Below are positions 1 to 9,231 of a DNA stretch of 64,000 bases, in pieces. Position numbers and translations under genes: made by a program. The DNA is taken from assembly GCF_020514235.1 (NCBI RefSeq), contig NZ_VTLB01000003.1:186001-250000 (forward strand), written 5' to 3'. Positions within the stretch are counted from its first letter, which is position 1, and every line of letters begins with the position of its first letter. This stretch comes from Synechococcus sp. MU1617 (GTDB lineage Bacteria; Cyanobacteriota; Cyanobacteriia; PCC-6307; Cyanobiaceae). The notes below the pieces were generated by a model, which worked only from the letters and a program-made list of their open reading frames with translations, did not search any database and was not told the DNA's origin.

Positions 1-169
1 GTCTTAAAGCGATTTCATCAGTATTGGTTTCACAACGCCCATGTTCTGGGCTGTTCATCGCTCATCGAAGCCCAGCATTCAGCTGGATTAAGGCTGTAAC
101 AGGCAAAAATGCCCGAGAGAATCATGTCTTTCTGATCAGAAGTAATTGCACTCTTTTTGATCCCTGATC

Positions 170-202
170 AAGGTTGAGTGGCTTAACAATTCAACCTTTT
201 TT
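170..202 (+). terminator. Rho-independent terminator of an upstream gene
   Basis: An 8-bp perfect stem (AAGGTTGA at 170-177 with TCAACCTT at 191-198) closes a 13-nt loop and runs into six T. It reads on the plus strand, so it would end a transcript entering from left of the window. The rest of bases 1-248 shows no convincing gene. Confidence 0.7.
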
Positions 203-248
203 GTTCAACCGCCCTTTAATGGCGGGGTAATGGCTGCTTTGGGTTGCG

Positions 249-3200
249 GTGGTGTTGATTGCAAACACGTCGCAGGCAGCATTGGTAGTGGAGCGTGCCC
301 GCTGGTTGCTCTGTCCCCTCCCCAAGGTGGCTTCAACCCTGCTCAAACGATTGGCGGTCATCGCCGATGGAGGCGAGCCCTTTGAGGGTGCAGCCCTCGG
401 TGAAACCCGGCCGGCTTTGGCGATTCACCAACCTTGGGTTCATGGCCTGCCGGCTCTGGCTCAACTCTCTTTGGTTGATCAGAAGCAGTGGAGAGATGAT
501 CCCCATGCCCTTCGCCTGGCGGTGACCCGTCATCCCGGAGAGCGGTTGTTGTCGTTTTGGCACGACAAGCTTCACCTGATGGATCCCGCTTATGCACCGT
601 TGAATGCGTCGGTGCAGGCGTCCAACGGGCTGGCCCCTGAAGAGGCCTGCAGCTTTGTTGCCTTCCTCAACCACCTAGGCGAGCACTGGGAGTTGTTGCG
701 GGGTGATGGCCATCTCACTCCGCAGCATCAGACCCTCGCTGACGCTGAGCTGTTCAACCTGCGCCTGGATCGCAACCAGCTGGTGCAGGAGCTGCCCAGG
801 TGCTTGGAGCCATTGCTGGCGGCCGATCGGCTGGACCGGATCAACCAAGAGTTGAAAACCTACGGCCAGCAATGCCAACAGCACTTGAGTCGTCGCTGGC
901 AGGACGCCTACAACAAAGATGGATTGGCCCTGCTGGATCGGCTGTACGGCCAGGACTTGGAGGCCTATGGCTACAGCCTTCCCCGCCGCCGCCGTGCTGC
1001 CTTGAAGCCCTTGGCGCCCGTTGATGGTGATGCCCTGGTGGATCCGCTTCAGCAACTGCGTGATCGCCATCAGCAGATTGCCGGGTTGCAGCAGCAGGTG
1101 ATCGAGCTTCAGCAACAACTGGCGATGGCTCAGCAGTCCCTGGCCCAACCCCCACTCCCAACGCTGACGCCACCAACGGGAACTTGGACGGATCACAACG
1201 CACCGGAGGCGGGGCTGGCGCACCTCTATGAGGCATTGGCCCAGGACCGTTTTCAGGAGGTGCTTGATCAGATTGCCGCCCTGGAGGGGCATTCCCATCC
1301 AGGCGAAGTGGCCTACATCGAAGGTCTCGGCCATGCCGGAGTGGGCTGTCATCAGTTGGCCCTGAGTTGCTTTGAGGCTGCTCAAGCCGCTGGCTTTTTC
1401 ACACCGTTTGTGTTGTTCAACGGTGGCAATGCCTGCCGTGCACTCGGCAATACCTCAGAAGGGCTGCGTCTGTACCGGGAAGCACTGGAGGTGCATCCGA
1501 GCTTCAGTGAATGCCGTCACAACCTGGCCCTTGCGCTGTTGGAAGCGGGTCAGCCGATGGAGGCCGAACGCGAATTGCGGCTGTTGCTGCGCGATCAACC
1601 CAGTTATGCCCAGGCCGCTTTCTGCTTGGCCAATCTGCTGCGGGATCACAAACGCATCCCAGAGGCGATTGAAGCCTTCCGCCTCTGCCTGGAGCATGCG
1701 CCCAGCTACCCCGATGCCTGGAACAACCTTGGGCTGGTGCAGGCCGGTATTGGCGAAATCGATGCCGCCATGGCCAGTTACCGCCAGGCGCTTTCTCTGG
1801 ATGCCGGGTTCCAGCCCTCCCGCCAGAACCTGGCTCAGGCCCTGGTTCAACAAAAACGCCACAGCGAGGCCCTTGAGCAGTTCGAATGTTTGCGACAGAC
1901 CGCCGACCTCTCCGTGATGGGGCAAGCGGTGGGCCTGCAGGGCCAGATTGCCTGCCTGATGGAGCTGGATCGCTACGGCGATGGCTTAGCGATTGCTGAT
2001 GGCTGCCATGGGGATCGCCGGGTGCAACTGATTGCACGGCTGCATGTTTTGCCTGTGCTTTACGCCTCTGACGAGGAGATGCGGGAGGTACGGCAACGCT
2101 GGAGTGACGATGCCCATGAGCTCTACGGTTTGCTGAAGGACATCAGCCGTGAGGATCCCGTCTGGGACCTGCTCTATGCCCATGCCTGGTCGCTCACCAA
2201 CTTCTATCTGGCCTATCAGATGGAAGACGACCGCTCCTTGCAGGAGCTGTATTCCGGCATCATCGATCGCATCCTGCGGCCGCGTCTGGGTGCATTCATG
2301 CAGCCGCTGCCCCAACGGAACCCTGCTGATAGCAGCCCGCTGCGGGTTGGGGTGATCTCACCGCACCTGCACAACCACAACGGCGCCATCTGGGCGCTCG
2401 GCTGGCTGGAGGGCATCGCCGGTAATCCCGATTACGAGATCTTCAGCTACAACCTCGCCGACAGTGAAGATTCGGGGACCCAGCGCTTTGCCGCACTGGG
2501 CACGTACCGCCATCTTCCGCTGCAGGCCGAGAACCCGGAGCCGATGCTGCAGCAGATCCGAGACGACAAGCTCGATCTGCTGATTTACACCGACATCGGC
2601 ATGCACCCCGTCAGCAAGGTCACCTCGGTGCTGCAATTGGCTCCGGTGCAGGGCCAAGGCTGGGGGCATCCGATCAGCAGCGGTTCTCGCACCATCCACT
2701 ACTACTTTTCGGGCGAGGGGATGGAACCGGAGGGCAACGAGGCCCACTACAGCGAAACGCTCTATCGGCTTCCCAACACTGGGCTCAATTACGAGGTGCC
2801 GGCGGCCCTTCATGACGGCCAGCTGTTGTTTGAGACCTTCGACCTTCCCCGAGACCGGCCGATCCTCAACTCGTTGCAGAGCACCTTCAAGTACGTGCCT
2901 CGCAATGACTGGACGTACGCCGAGATCGCCAAGCGCCATCCCGATGCCTTCATCGTGCTGGTGGGTCACATGGGCAATGGTGGTATTGCCGATCGCCTTT
3001 ATGCGCGCCTACGCCCCCACTTTGAGCAGCGAGGCATGGAGATTGAAAACCACCTGCGCATCCTGCCGCGGCTCGACTATGGCGACTTCATGGGCCTGTT
3101 TGCCATCAGCCACCACACCATCGACACGATCGACTGGAACGGCGGCAACAGCTCGATGCAGTCGTTCTCGCTCGACTGTCCTGTGGTCACCCTTCCCACC

Positions 3201-3509
3201 GCCTTCATGCGTGGGCGACACACGGTGGCGATGTTGGAGCTGCTGGAGTTGCCGGAGCTGATCGCCAGGGATGCCGATGACTACGTCGCCATCTCCTCAC
3301 GCCTGCTCAGTGATGACGGCTTCCATGCGGAGATCATGCAAAAAATTCAGCAGCGCAAATCTCGGCTGTTCCAGGACACGAGTGTGGCGGAGGCGTTTCA
3401 GGTGGCGGTTGAAACGGTGTGCCGTCAGGCCCCAGCAGTGGGGCAGCAACCTGCTGGGGTCATGCCCCTGCCAACCAGACTTTCGGATCAGGCTTCTTCT
3501 GCCGCATGA
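249..3509 (+). CDS. Sulfotransferase-like / TPR / OGT-like (SPINDLY-type) fusion protein
   Basis: A 1086-residue protein with three parts. Residues about 12-250 look like a family-2 sulfotransferase: a PLPKVAST motif near residue 23 fits the 5'-phosphosulfate loop, and RHPGERLLSFW near residue 95 fits the 3'-phosphate-binding strand and helix. A Gln-rich coiled coil follows (about 265-300). Residues about 325-585 are tetratricopeptide repeats. Residues about 698-1050 match the C-terminal half of O-linked GlcNAc transferases: RVGVISPHLHNH, WGHPISSG, HYSETLYRLP, and DTIDWNGGNSSM followed by LELPELIA. The start is GTG at 249 (a second GTG at 252 is possible). There is no signal peptide, so the protein is probably cytoplasmic. 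Neighbouring surface-protein genes suggest a role in modifying exported proteins or glycans, but that is inference. The domain calls are firm; the substrate is unknown. Confidence 0.8.
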   Translation: MVLIANTSQAALVVERARWLLCPLPKVASTLLKRLAVIADGGEPFEGAALGETRPALAIHQPWVHGLPALAQLSLVDQKQWRDDPHALRLAVTRHPGERLLSFWHDKLHLMDPAYAPLNASVQASNGLAPEEACSFVAFLNHLGEHWELLRGDGHLTPQHQTLADAELFNLRLDRNQLVQELPRCLEPLLAADRLDRINQELKTYGQQCQQHLSRRWQDAYNKDGLALLDRLYGQDLEAYGYSLPRRRRAALKPLAPVDGDALVDPLQQLRDRHQQIAGLQQQVIELQQQLAMAQQSLAQPPLPTLTPPTGTWTDHNAPEAGLAHLYEALAQDRFQEVLDQIAALEGHSHPGEVAYIEGLGHAGVGCHQLALSCFEAAQAAGFFTPFVLFNGGNACRALGNTSEGLRLYREALEVHPSFSECRHNLALALLEAGQPMEAERELRLLLRDQPSYAQAAFCLANLLRDHKRIPEAIEAFRLCLEHAPSYPDAWNNLGLVQAGIGEIDAAMASYRQALSLDAGFQPSRQNLAQALVQQKRHSEALEQFECLRQTADLSVMGQAVGLQGQIACLMELDRYGDGLAIADGCHGDRRVQLIARLHVLPVLYASDEEMREVRQRWSDDAHELYGLLKDISREDPVWDLLYAHAWSLTNFYLAYQMEDDRSLQELYSGIIDRILRPRLGAFMQPLPQRNPADSSPLRVGVISPHLHNHNGAIWALGWLEGIAGNPDYEIFSYNLADSEDSGTQRFAALGTYRHLPLQAENPEPMLQQIRDDKLDLLIYTDIGMHPVSKVTSVLQLAPVQGQGWGHPISSGSRTIHYYFSGEGMEPEGNEAHYSETLYRLPNTGLNYEVPAALHDGQLLFETFDLPRDRPILNSLQSTFKYVPRNDWTYAEIAKRHPDAFIVLVGHMGNGGIADRLYARLRPHFEQRGMEIENHLRILPRLDYGDFMGLFAISHHTIDTIDWNGGNSSMQSFSLDCPVVTLPTAFMRGRHTVAMLELLELPELIARDADDYVAISSRLLSDDGFHAEIMQKIQQRKSRLFQDTSVAEAFQVAVETVCRQAPAVGQQPAGVMPLPTRLSDQASSAA

Positions 3510-3534
3510 CCTTCAACCTTGAAGCCAGTGATCT

Positions 3535-3559
3535 CCCCTACCCAACATTCGGGTAGGGG
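3535..3559. terminator. Hairpin between convergent genes
   Basis: A 9-bp perfect GC-rich stem (CCCCTACCC at 3535-3543, GGGTAGGGG at 3551-3559) with a 7-nt loop lies between the ends of the convergent fusion gene and autotransporter fragment. No strong T-run follows on either side, so termination is inferred from position and stem strength. Confidence 0.5.
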
Positions 3560-3565
3560 TTGAAC

Positions 3566-4735
3566 TCAGAATTTGAAGCTGAGGCCGCCCTGCACCTGCC
3601 AGCTGGTGCCGCGGTCACTACCCCAAACCAGCGCACCGCCGCGGGCATAAACGCCCACCGATGTGCCGTTGACGTTGTATGTGGTGTAGTCGAGGCCGAG
3701 TTCGATCAGGGCGGCATGGTCATCGCCTCCGTTCACGTCCCAGCGCTTGGACTTGCCGGATTCGCGGTAGGTCACCTTCTGATCGCCGCCGCTGGTGCCC
3801 CAGTCAGCGGCCCAGCCCAGGCGCAAGGACGGTAGGAACAGTGAGCGTTCGCCATCCCGGATCGGACGACCGAATTTCAGTGAGATCTCACTGCCCATCT
3901 GATCCACCTCCATGGCGTGGTACTTGAGCCGATCCTCACGGTCGGCACCGTGCTCGCTGAACTTGTCGAGGCTGGTGTTGGTGTAGCTGATCTGGGCCTG
4001 CGGCTCGATCAACCAGTCGCCGCTCTCCAGAGGGGTCGCCACACTGACGACGCCGGTCCAGGAGTTGCCGCTGCGGTTGCCCTTGGCGGTTTCGCCGTTG
4101 ATGGAGCGGCGATGTTCACCGTCGTAGCCACCGGCGCTGATCATGCCCCGCAGCACCAAGGATTGGCTCCAGTACTCGGCATAGGCACCACCGCCCCAGC
4201 CATCGGCATCCCAGCTGCCGCGACCACCATCACGGCCGTTCATCACCGCATAGGTGCCGAACAGGCCGATCCGGGTTGTGTCGCTCAAGGGGATGTCGAC
4301 ACCGAGTTGGGCTCCGCCGTTGTCGAAGTCGGCGGTGCGATGACCCGCAGCGCCGTTGCTGCTAACGCCGCCGAAACCGCGCACCCAGGCATTCACGGCG
4401 GGCTTGTTCACCTCATTGGTGAATAGCAGGCCATGCGGATTGATGATTTCGCGATAGCGAACCCCTTCAACCTCGATGAAGACCGTGTCGGCGTCGGCAT
4501 CGAGAACCACAGCATTGGCCTGTGCCTGAAGCGTTCGTTCCAGATAGACCTCACCAACACCGGGATCGAGTGAATCGCTCTTCATCCAGAGCGGACGGAT
4601 CGGTTCGGCTGGTTCCAGCGCTGGTTCAGGCCCTTGCGCAGGAGTGGGTTCGGGTGCTGCTTCCTCCGCGAATTGCCGGTAGGGGGGAGCTGGCGGGAAC
4701 TGGGCGCAGGGCCCAAAGCACGGGGGAATGATCAC
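3566..4735 (-). CDS. Autotransporter beta-barrel domain protein (3' fragment of a split gene)
   Basis: 389 residues from a GTG start. A Pro/Glu-rich linker (about 1-55) leads to a region starting PLWMKSD that aligns along its length with the C-terminal third of the protein at 5189-8578. The barrel runs from about residue 116 (NAWVRGFGG) to the end and finishes in LSFKF, the terminal aromatic typical of outer-membrane barrels. This product has no signal peptide. Directly upstream, in the same frame, the ORF at 4787-4990 has a signal peptide and ends in an acidic linker. A TAA at 4787-4789 and 17 sense codons separate the two. The simplest reading is one gene broken by a nonsense codon; readthrough or a sequencing error would give the same picture. 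Confidence 0.7.
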   Translation of the reverse strand: MIIPPCFGPCAQFPPAPPYRQFAEEAAPEPTPAQGPEPALEPAEPIRPLWMKSDSLDPGVGEVYLERTLQAQANAVVLDADADTVFIEVEGVRYREIINPHGLLFTNEVNKPAVNAWVRGFGGVSSNGAAGHRTADFDNGGAQLGVDIPLSDTTRIGLFGTYAVMNGRDGGRGSWDADGWGGGAYAEYWSQSLVLRGMISAGGYDGEHRRSINGETAKGNRSGNSWTGVVSVATPLESGDWLIEPQAQISYTNTSLDKFSEHGADREDRLKYHAMEVDQMGSEISLKFGRPIRDGERSLFLPSLRLGWAADWGTSGGDQKVTYRESGKSKRWDVNGGDDHAALIELGLDYTTYNVNGTSVGVYARGGALVWGSDRGTSWQVQGGLSFKF

Positions 4736-4786
4736 CGCAGGGAGCTGTTCCCTGCTGCTCTTGGATGTCTTGGAATCGTCGCGATC

Positions 4787-4990
4787 TTACCGATCATCGT
4801 CGTCGTCAATGTCGTCGTCATCGGGATCTTTAGGTTCTTCCTCAGGCAGACAAACCTCACCGCCTAGCGGGTCAAGGGTGCAGCTCTGGGCAGGCGCCTC
4901 AACAGGCTGCAACAGTTCTATGAACAGGAGTCCAAGGCTGCCGAGCAACAAGGTTCGGAGCACACGCTGAGCGTGACAGCTGGACGTCAT
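4787..4990 (-). CDS. Signal peptide plus acidic linker (5' fragment of split autotransporter)
   Basis: 67 residues. A basic N-terminus and hydrophobic core (about residues 12-28) end at a signal-peptidase-like site APAQ-S near residue 35. Next come a Cys pair nine residues apart and a run of Asp (DDDDIDDDDDR), then TAA. The reading frame continues without further stops into the barrel ORF ending at 3566, so this is best read as the N-terminal part of the same ancestral protein. Unlike the paralogue on the plus strand, there is essentially no passenger domain. Whether the short secreted peptide is made on its own is unknown. Confidence 0.55.
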   Translation of the reverse strand: MTSSCHAQRVLRTLLLGSLGLLFIELLQPVEAPAQSCTLDPLGGEVCLPEEEPKDPDDDDIDDDDDR

Positions 4991-5137
4991 GCTGATGGAG
5001 AAAGTTAAAGGTCATTTTGATATGACTTGCCTCGATTTGTGAACTCCCTAGAAGACTAGATTTCAAACCATATGGCTGTGGGGCCTCATCAGTTGTGTGT
5101 TGTTGTTTAATTTGCTCGATCCGTACCAGGTAAGGGG

Positions 5138-5165
5138 TTGCAATCTGATTCGAGGTCTCTATAAA
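5138..5165 (+). promoter_or_regulatory. Candidate sigma70-type promoter for the plus-strand autotransporter
   Basis: TTGCAA (5138-5143) and TATAAA (5160-5165) are separated by 16 bp, about 25 bp before the GTG at 5189. The 198-bp gap between the two divergent autotransporter genes is A+T-rich. No clear Shine-Dalgarno sequence is visible. This is based on pattern only. Confidence 0.35.
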
Positions 5166-5188
5166 AAATATAAGTCTCATTTCAGCTT

Positions 5189-8100
5189 GTGCCCCGCGTT
5201 ATTGGCAATCGCTCAGTCAACACTGCCCTCTTTGGGCTGCTGCGAAACAACCTGCTGTTGTTTGCGTTGCTGTTGGGTGGAGCCCAGGCGTCATGGGCTC
5301 AGCAAGAAGGTTTGGAATGCGATCCAGAGATTACGGCCGCCGAGAGTGTGAAGCTTGGAACCGGTAATCTCACTTGCACCGGCCCTGGTTCGCAAACCGT
5401 AAATTCGATTGCGGGTCAGAATGGCAAAGTTAATGTAATCACCCTCCAGGGCGGAGCTGAGCTGACTGTTACTAATAATGTGGCGCTAGATCAACAGGGG
5501 GGTAATAGTGGGAATACTAAAAAGGGGAATACGATTGACATCGATAGCAATTCCTCGTTGCTGATCAAGGGCAAGCTCAAGAACCATAAAACTAATACCC
5601 AGGGCAATCCTGATGTGATCACCAATGCTGGCACCCTCACAGTTGAGGGGGCCACAGATATGTATCAGTGGAATGATCAAATCACGAACAGTGGTACAGC
5701 TGAATTCACAGGGCTTGCCATGGGCTCTGGCGATGACACGGTCACCAATGAGGCTTCCGGTGATTTAACGGTGACAGGCGATCTCAACTTGAAGATGGGT
5801 GCCGATACAGTTGCCAATCACGGTGAAATGACTGTTACAGGAGATATTACTGATGTTAATCAAGGCTCATGTGGAGGAGCTGCTGATAGCGATCAATGCG
5901 GAAACTCGAATGACGATACGATTATTAATAATAAGGCTCTCGCGGTGAGCGGTGATATCGTCCTTGGCTCCGGTGCGCCATGCACAAACTGCGGAAAGAA
6001 TAACGAGAAGGAGGACCCTAAATTCAAAAACTGGTCTGACAATGATACGCTTAACAACTCAGGCACCCTGACCGTTGCCAATATCAATTTTGAAAAACAG
6101 GTAGCCACAGGAACTGATGCTGACACCCTGATTAACAGCGGCACGCTGACGGCCACTGGAAATATCACCTTCGGGCGTGATGGCGACACATTAACGAATA
6201 CTGGCGCCTTGGATGTTGATGGAGGTATCGACTTTGGCTCCGGTAATGACACGTTTAGCACCGGTTATGGCTTCAATGTGGGTGGCATTATCGATGGTGG
6301 TAGTGGGACGAATGCGCTCGAGTTTGGAGAAAAGCTTGACCATTATTTTGATGGTGGAAGCGAGGCTACTGGCGAAGTAAAGGCTTCTGACTTTAAAAAT
6401 TGGACTAAGGGTTATCAGCTTGGGGGTAACTGGGACTTCGACGGCGATTTCTCTGATGATGGTGCAGATAACCCTAGGATCCATACCTTTATTCTGCGCG
6501 ATGGCACATTTCGGGCTCGCGATAACAACCCTCCGAAATTTAATATTTTTGAGATGGATGGTGGCTACATCGACTTCGTTAAAACTGTGGACGACAAGCC
6601 TTCTCTTTCTGTGAAAGAGTCTTTTGAATACAAGAAAGGCGCGCTCTACATTGATGCTCGTGATGTTCCTAGTTCGCCTGATAATGCGCCTGTATGGAAA
6701 GTGATTGAGGGTCCCATGATTAATGCCGAAGGGCTGGCTAATAACACGTTACTGGTCACCAGTAGTGGTGCACGCAATGGTGGAGCAGCTTTTAGATTTA
6801 CGGGGTTGGCGTCACAAGGATATCTCACAAATGAAGGAGACAGCGGAACAGTTGCTGAATACCCCTTTCACTATGCCTACCTCGCTAGTGATTCTGTTGG
6901 TCGCGCCGCTTGTGAGGATGGTGATTGTGGAAAAGACTTTGATGTTCGCTTAGTGCCCAGGCAAAGTCCGATTGATCCTGATCCGGAGACTGAATACTGC
7001 GAAGAGAATCCAGATGATCCCCTTTGCAACGGCACTATCAAGCCTGATCCTGATCCAGAATTTTGTGAGGAAAATCCAGATGCGGAGGAGTGCAAGGAGA
7101 AGCCAAAGCCTGAGCCTGATCCACAGCCGGAGCTGCCTGGTTGTGAAGACGAAGGCCTTTGTGAGATTTTCCCGCCTAGCCCTGATCCCGAAGATCCCGA
7201 TCCAGAGGATGATGAAGTTGAAGAGATTGTCGACATTTTGGTCGAGGAAGTTCATGGCCCGGATCCGGATTTTGAACTCCCTCTCCTGATGGATTGGGGT
7301 GAGTTAGCCAGGTTGATCGGAAGTGGCTTGGCACCGCGAAATGTTGATGCCGCTGGACGTGGCTTGGCGCTCTACAACAACCTGCTGGTTGATGCGGTGT
7401 TTGATCGCCAGCCTTTGCGTCAGTTCGAGGAACTTCTGATTGCAGAAGAGGTTGTTGAGGGGAGCGTTGTGGAAGAGGAGGCCGTGATTGAGGAGGCGGC
7501 TCCGGTGCAACCGCTGTGGCTCAAGAGCGATGAGCTCGCTGATGAGGCAGCAACGGCCTATGTCGAAGGAGCCGTTGCAGAGGTTGAGGACGCCGATGCC
7601 GCTATTGCCAGGGGAATTGAGGAAGAAGCAGTCATTGTTGAGTTCGATGGCGTCAGTTATGTCGATCTGCAGGACGTCGAGCTCGATTTAGCCAAGCGTG
7701 ATGGTGTCAGCGCTTGGGTGAAGGGATTTGGCGGCAATAGCCGCGCCGATGATTCGTCAATTCTCTACAACGACTACGACTTGGATGCCTACGGCACCAG
7801 TTTTGGTGTGGATGTAGCGCTGAGCGAGACGTTCCAAATCGGTGCTTACGCCAACTATGGCGATGTGAATGTTCACCACCGCAGTGGTGATACCGGTGGC
7901 GGCAGCTGGAACCCCGAGGGCTGGGGAGGTGGTTTGACGGCCCAGTACTCCACCCGCCATTTCTATGTGCAGGGCCTGCTGGGTGCGAGTGAATTCAGCG
8001 GTGAACAGTCCCGCAACATCTTGCAGATCAACAACGATCTGGGTGGGAATACGGCCAAGGGCGACAAGAGCGTCACCAGTTATCTGGGAGCGCTGCGGAT

Positions 8101-8578
8101 TGGTGCACCGTTCAAGACCGGTGGTGTTGTGCTCGAGCCGCAGGGTCAGGTGGTGTGGACCCGCAACCACGAACAGGGCTTCTCCGAAAGCCATGGAACG
8201 GAGAAGAACCTGAGGTTGAAGTACAAGAGCCGCACGACGAACTTTGCCGAGACGGAGCTAGGGATGAAGCTGTCGGTGCCGATCCGCACCGGCGATCGTG
8301 CGCTGTTGGTGCCGAGTCTGCGGGCGGCCTGGCTGGCGGATTGGAACCAGGGAAATGAAGGCCAGGAGATTGGCTACAACTTCACCAAGAAAACGGTGAA
8401 TTTCGATTCACAGCTGGGCACCGAGAACGGCGCCTTGCTTGAGGCGGGTCTGGACTACACGGTGCAGAACTTCAACGGCATCTCGGTGAAGCTGTACGGA
8501 AGAGGTGGCATGGAGTTTTGGGCCAGCGACCGTGGCACCACATGGCGCGCGAGCGGAGGTGTCACCTTCCAGTTCTGA
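5189..8578 (+). CDS. Autotransporter (type V secretion) with beta-helix-like passenger
   Basis: 1129 residues from GTG. The signal peptide covers about 1-38 (hydrophobic LLLFALLLGGA, then ASWAQ-Q). The passenger, about 60-590, has repeats of the form DTxxNxGxLTVxGxI (for example NDTLNNSGTLTV, DADTLINSGTLTA), as expected of a parallel beta-helix. An acidic Pro-rich linker (about 590-690) holds two copies of a CEENPD motif, each with Cys spaced by eight residues, and a third Cys pair. From about 774 (PLWLKSD) it matches the minus-strand paralogue. The barrel runs from about 842 and ends VTFQF. The passenger half uses A/T-ending codons far more than the barrel half, suggesting a mosaic origin. 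It is likely a surface-exposed or released adhesin; the ligand is unknown. Confidence 0.82.
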   Translation: MPRVIGNRSVNTALFGLLRNNLLLFALLLGGAQASWAQQEGLECDPEITAAESVKLGTGNLTCTGPGSQTVNSIAGQNGKVNVITLQGGAELTVTNNVALDQQGGNSGNTKKGNTIDIDSNSSLLIKGKLKNHKTNTQGNPDVITNAGTLTVEGATDMYQWNDQITNSGTAEFTGLAMGSGDDTVTNEASGDLTVTGDLNLKMGADTVANHGEMTVTGDITDVNQGSCGGAADSDQCGNSNDDTIINNKALAVSGDIVLGSGAPCTNCGKNNEKEDPKFKNWSDNDTLNNSGTLTVANINFEKQVATGTDADTLINSGTLTATGNITFGRDGDTLTNTGALDVDGGIDFGSGNDTFSTGYGFNVGGIIDGGSGTNALEFGEKLDHYFDGGSEATGEVKASDFKNWTKGYQLGGNWDFDGDFSDDGADNPRIHTFILRDGTFRARDNNPPKFNIFEMDGGYIDFVKTVDDKPSLSVKESFEYKKGALYIDARDVPSSPDNAPVWKVIEGPMINAEGLANNTLLVTSSGARNGGAAFRFTGLASQGYLTNEGDSGTVAEYPFHYAYLASDSVGRAACEDGDCGKDFDVRLVPRQSPIDPDPETEYCEENPDDPLCNGTIKPDPDPEFCEENPDAEECKEKPKPEPDPQPELPGCEDEGLCEIFPPSPDPEDPDPEDDEVEEIVDILVEEVHGPDPDFELPLLMDWGELARLIGSGLAPRNVDAAGRGLALYNNLLVDAVFDRQPLRQFEELLIAEEVVEGSVVEEEAVIEEAAPVQPLWLKSDELADEAATAYVEGAVAEVEDADAAIARGIEEEAVIVEFDGVSYVDLQDVELDLAKRDGVSAWVKGFGGNSRADDSSILYNDYDLDAYGTSFGVDVALSETFQIGAYANYGDVNVHHRSGDTGGGSWNPEGWGGGLTAQYSTRHFYVQGLLGASEFSGEQSRNILQINNDLGGNTAKGDKSVTSYLGALRIGAPFKTGGVVLEPQGQVVWTRNHEQGFSESHGTEKNLRLKYKSRTTNFAETELGMKLSVPIRTGDRALLVPSLRAAWLADWNQGNEGQEIGYNFTKKTVNFDSQLGTENGALLEAGLDYTVQNFNGISVKLYGRGGMEFWASDRGTTWRASGGVTFQF

Positions 8579-8586
8579 TGTTCGAC

Positions 8587-8618
8587 TTTTAGGCATCTCG
8601 AATTGGAGGTGCCTAAAA
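8587..8618. terminator. Bidirectional terminator between autotransporter and plsY
   Basis: A 13-bp stem with one G-T pair (TTTTAGGCATCTC at 8587-8599, GAGGTGCCTAAAA at 8606-8618) and a 6-nt loop. The A/T ends give a U-rich tail in either direction, which fits two converging genes. Confidence 0.75.
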
Positions 8619-8619
8619 A

Positions 8620-9231
8620 TCAGCCCTTGGCTTTCTGCCCGATCTTGGGTTCGGTGCCCGCCAGCAGCCGCTCGATGTTGCTGCGATGGCGCCAGAGCAC
8701 CATCAAGCTGGCCACGAGCGATACCACCACATAGGCACTGCTGCCGCCGGAGAGCAGCATCAACAGCGGCAATCCGATGGCGGCCACCACGCTGGAGAGC
8801 GACACGATCCGGAAGATCGAGATCACGGCCATGAACAGGCCAAAGCAGGCCAGCCCCACCGGCCAGGCCAGGCCCAGAAACATGCCCAGGCCGGTGGCCA
8901 CCGCCTTGCCGCCCTTCCAGCCCAGCCACACCGGCCAGATGTGACCAGCCAACGCCGCCAAGCCCGCCAGCACCTGCAGCCAGTCGCTGAGGCCAACGAT
9001 TTTCGCCAGCAGCACCGCCAGGGCGCCTTTGCCCACATCAATCAGGAACACCACCAGGGCCGGGCCCTTGCCCACGTTGCGCAGCACGTTGGTGGCGCCG
9101 GTGCTGCCGGAGCCGCAATCTCTGAGGTCGATCCCCTTGAGCCAGCGGCCGGCGAGGTAACCGCTGGGGATGGCTCCCAACAGGTAGCCGATGGCCAGGA
9201 GCAGCAGTGAGGTGAGGGCTGTCTGGATCAC
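8620..9231 (-). CDS. plsY: Glycerol-3-phosphate acyltransferase PlsY
   Basis: 203 residues, the usual length. PlsY transfers an acyl group from acyl-phosphate to glycerol-3-phosphate at the inner membrane, the first step of phosphatidic acid synthesis. The family motifs are visible: the N-terminal GAIPSGYLAGR, then GSGSTGATNVLR (glycerol-phosphate-binding loop), and later WLGWKGGKAVATGLG. Several hydrophobic membrane helices cover the rest. The GTG start overlaps the TGA of the DUF3086 gene (GTGA), so translation is probably coupled. It is the last gene of the minus-strand cluster from the MFS transporter through MlaE and DUF3119, which hints at lipid metabolism and trafficking. Confidence 0.93.
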   Translation of the reverse strand: MIQTALTSLLLLAIGYLLGAIPSGYLAGRWLKGIDLRDCGSGSTGATNVLRNVGKGPALVVFLIDVGKGALAVLLAKIVGLSDWLQVLAGLAALAGHIWPVWLGWKGGKAVATGLGMFLGLAWPVGLACFGLFMAVISIFRIVSLSSVVAAIGLPLLMLLSGGSSAYVVVSLVASLMVLWRHRSNIERLLAGTEPKIGQKAKG

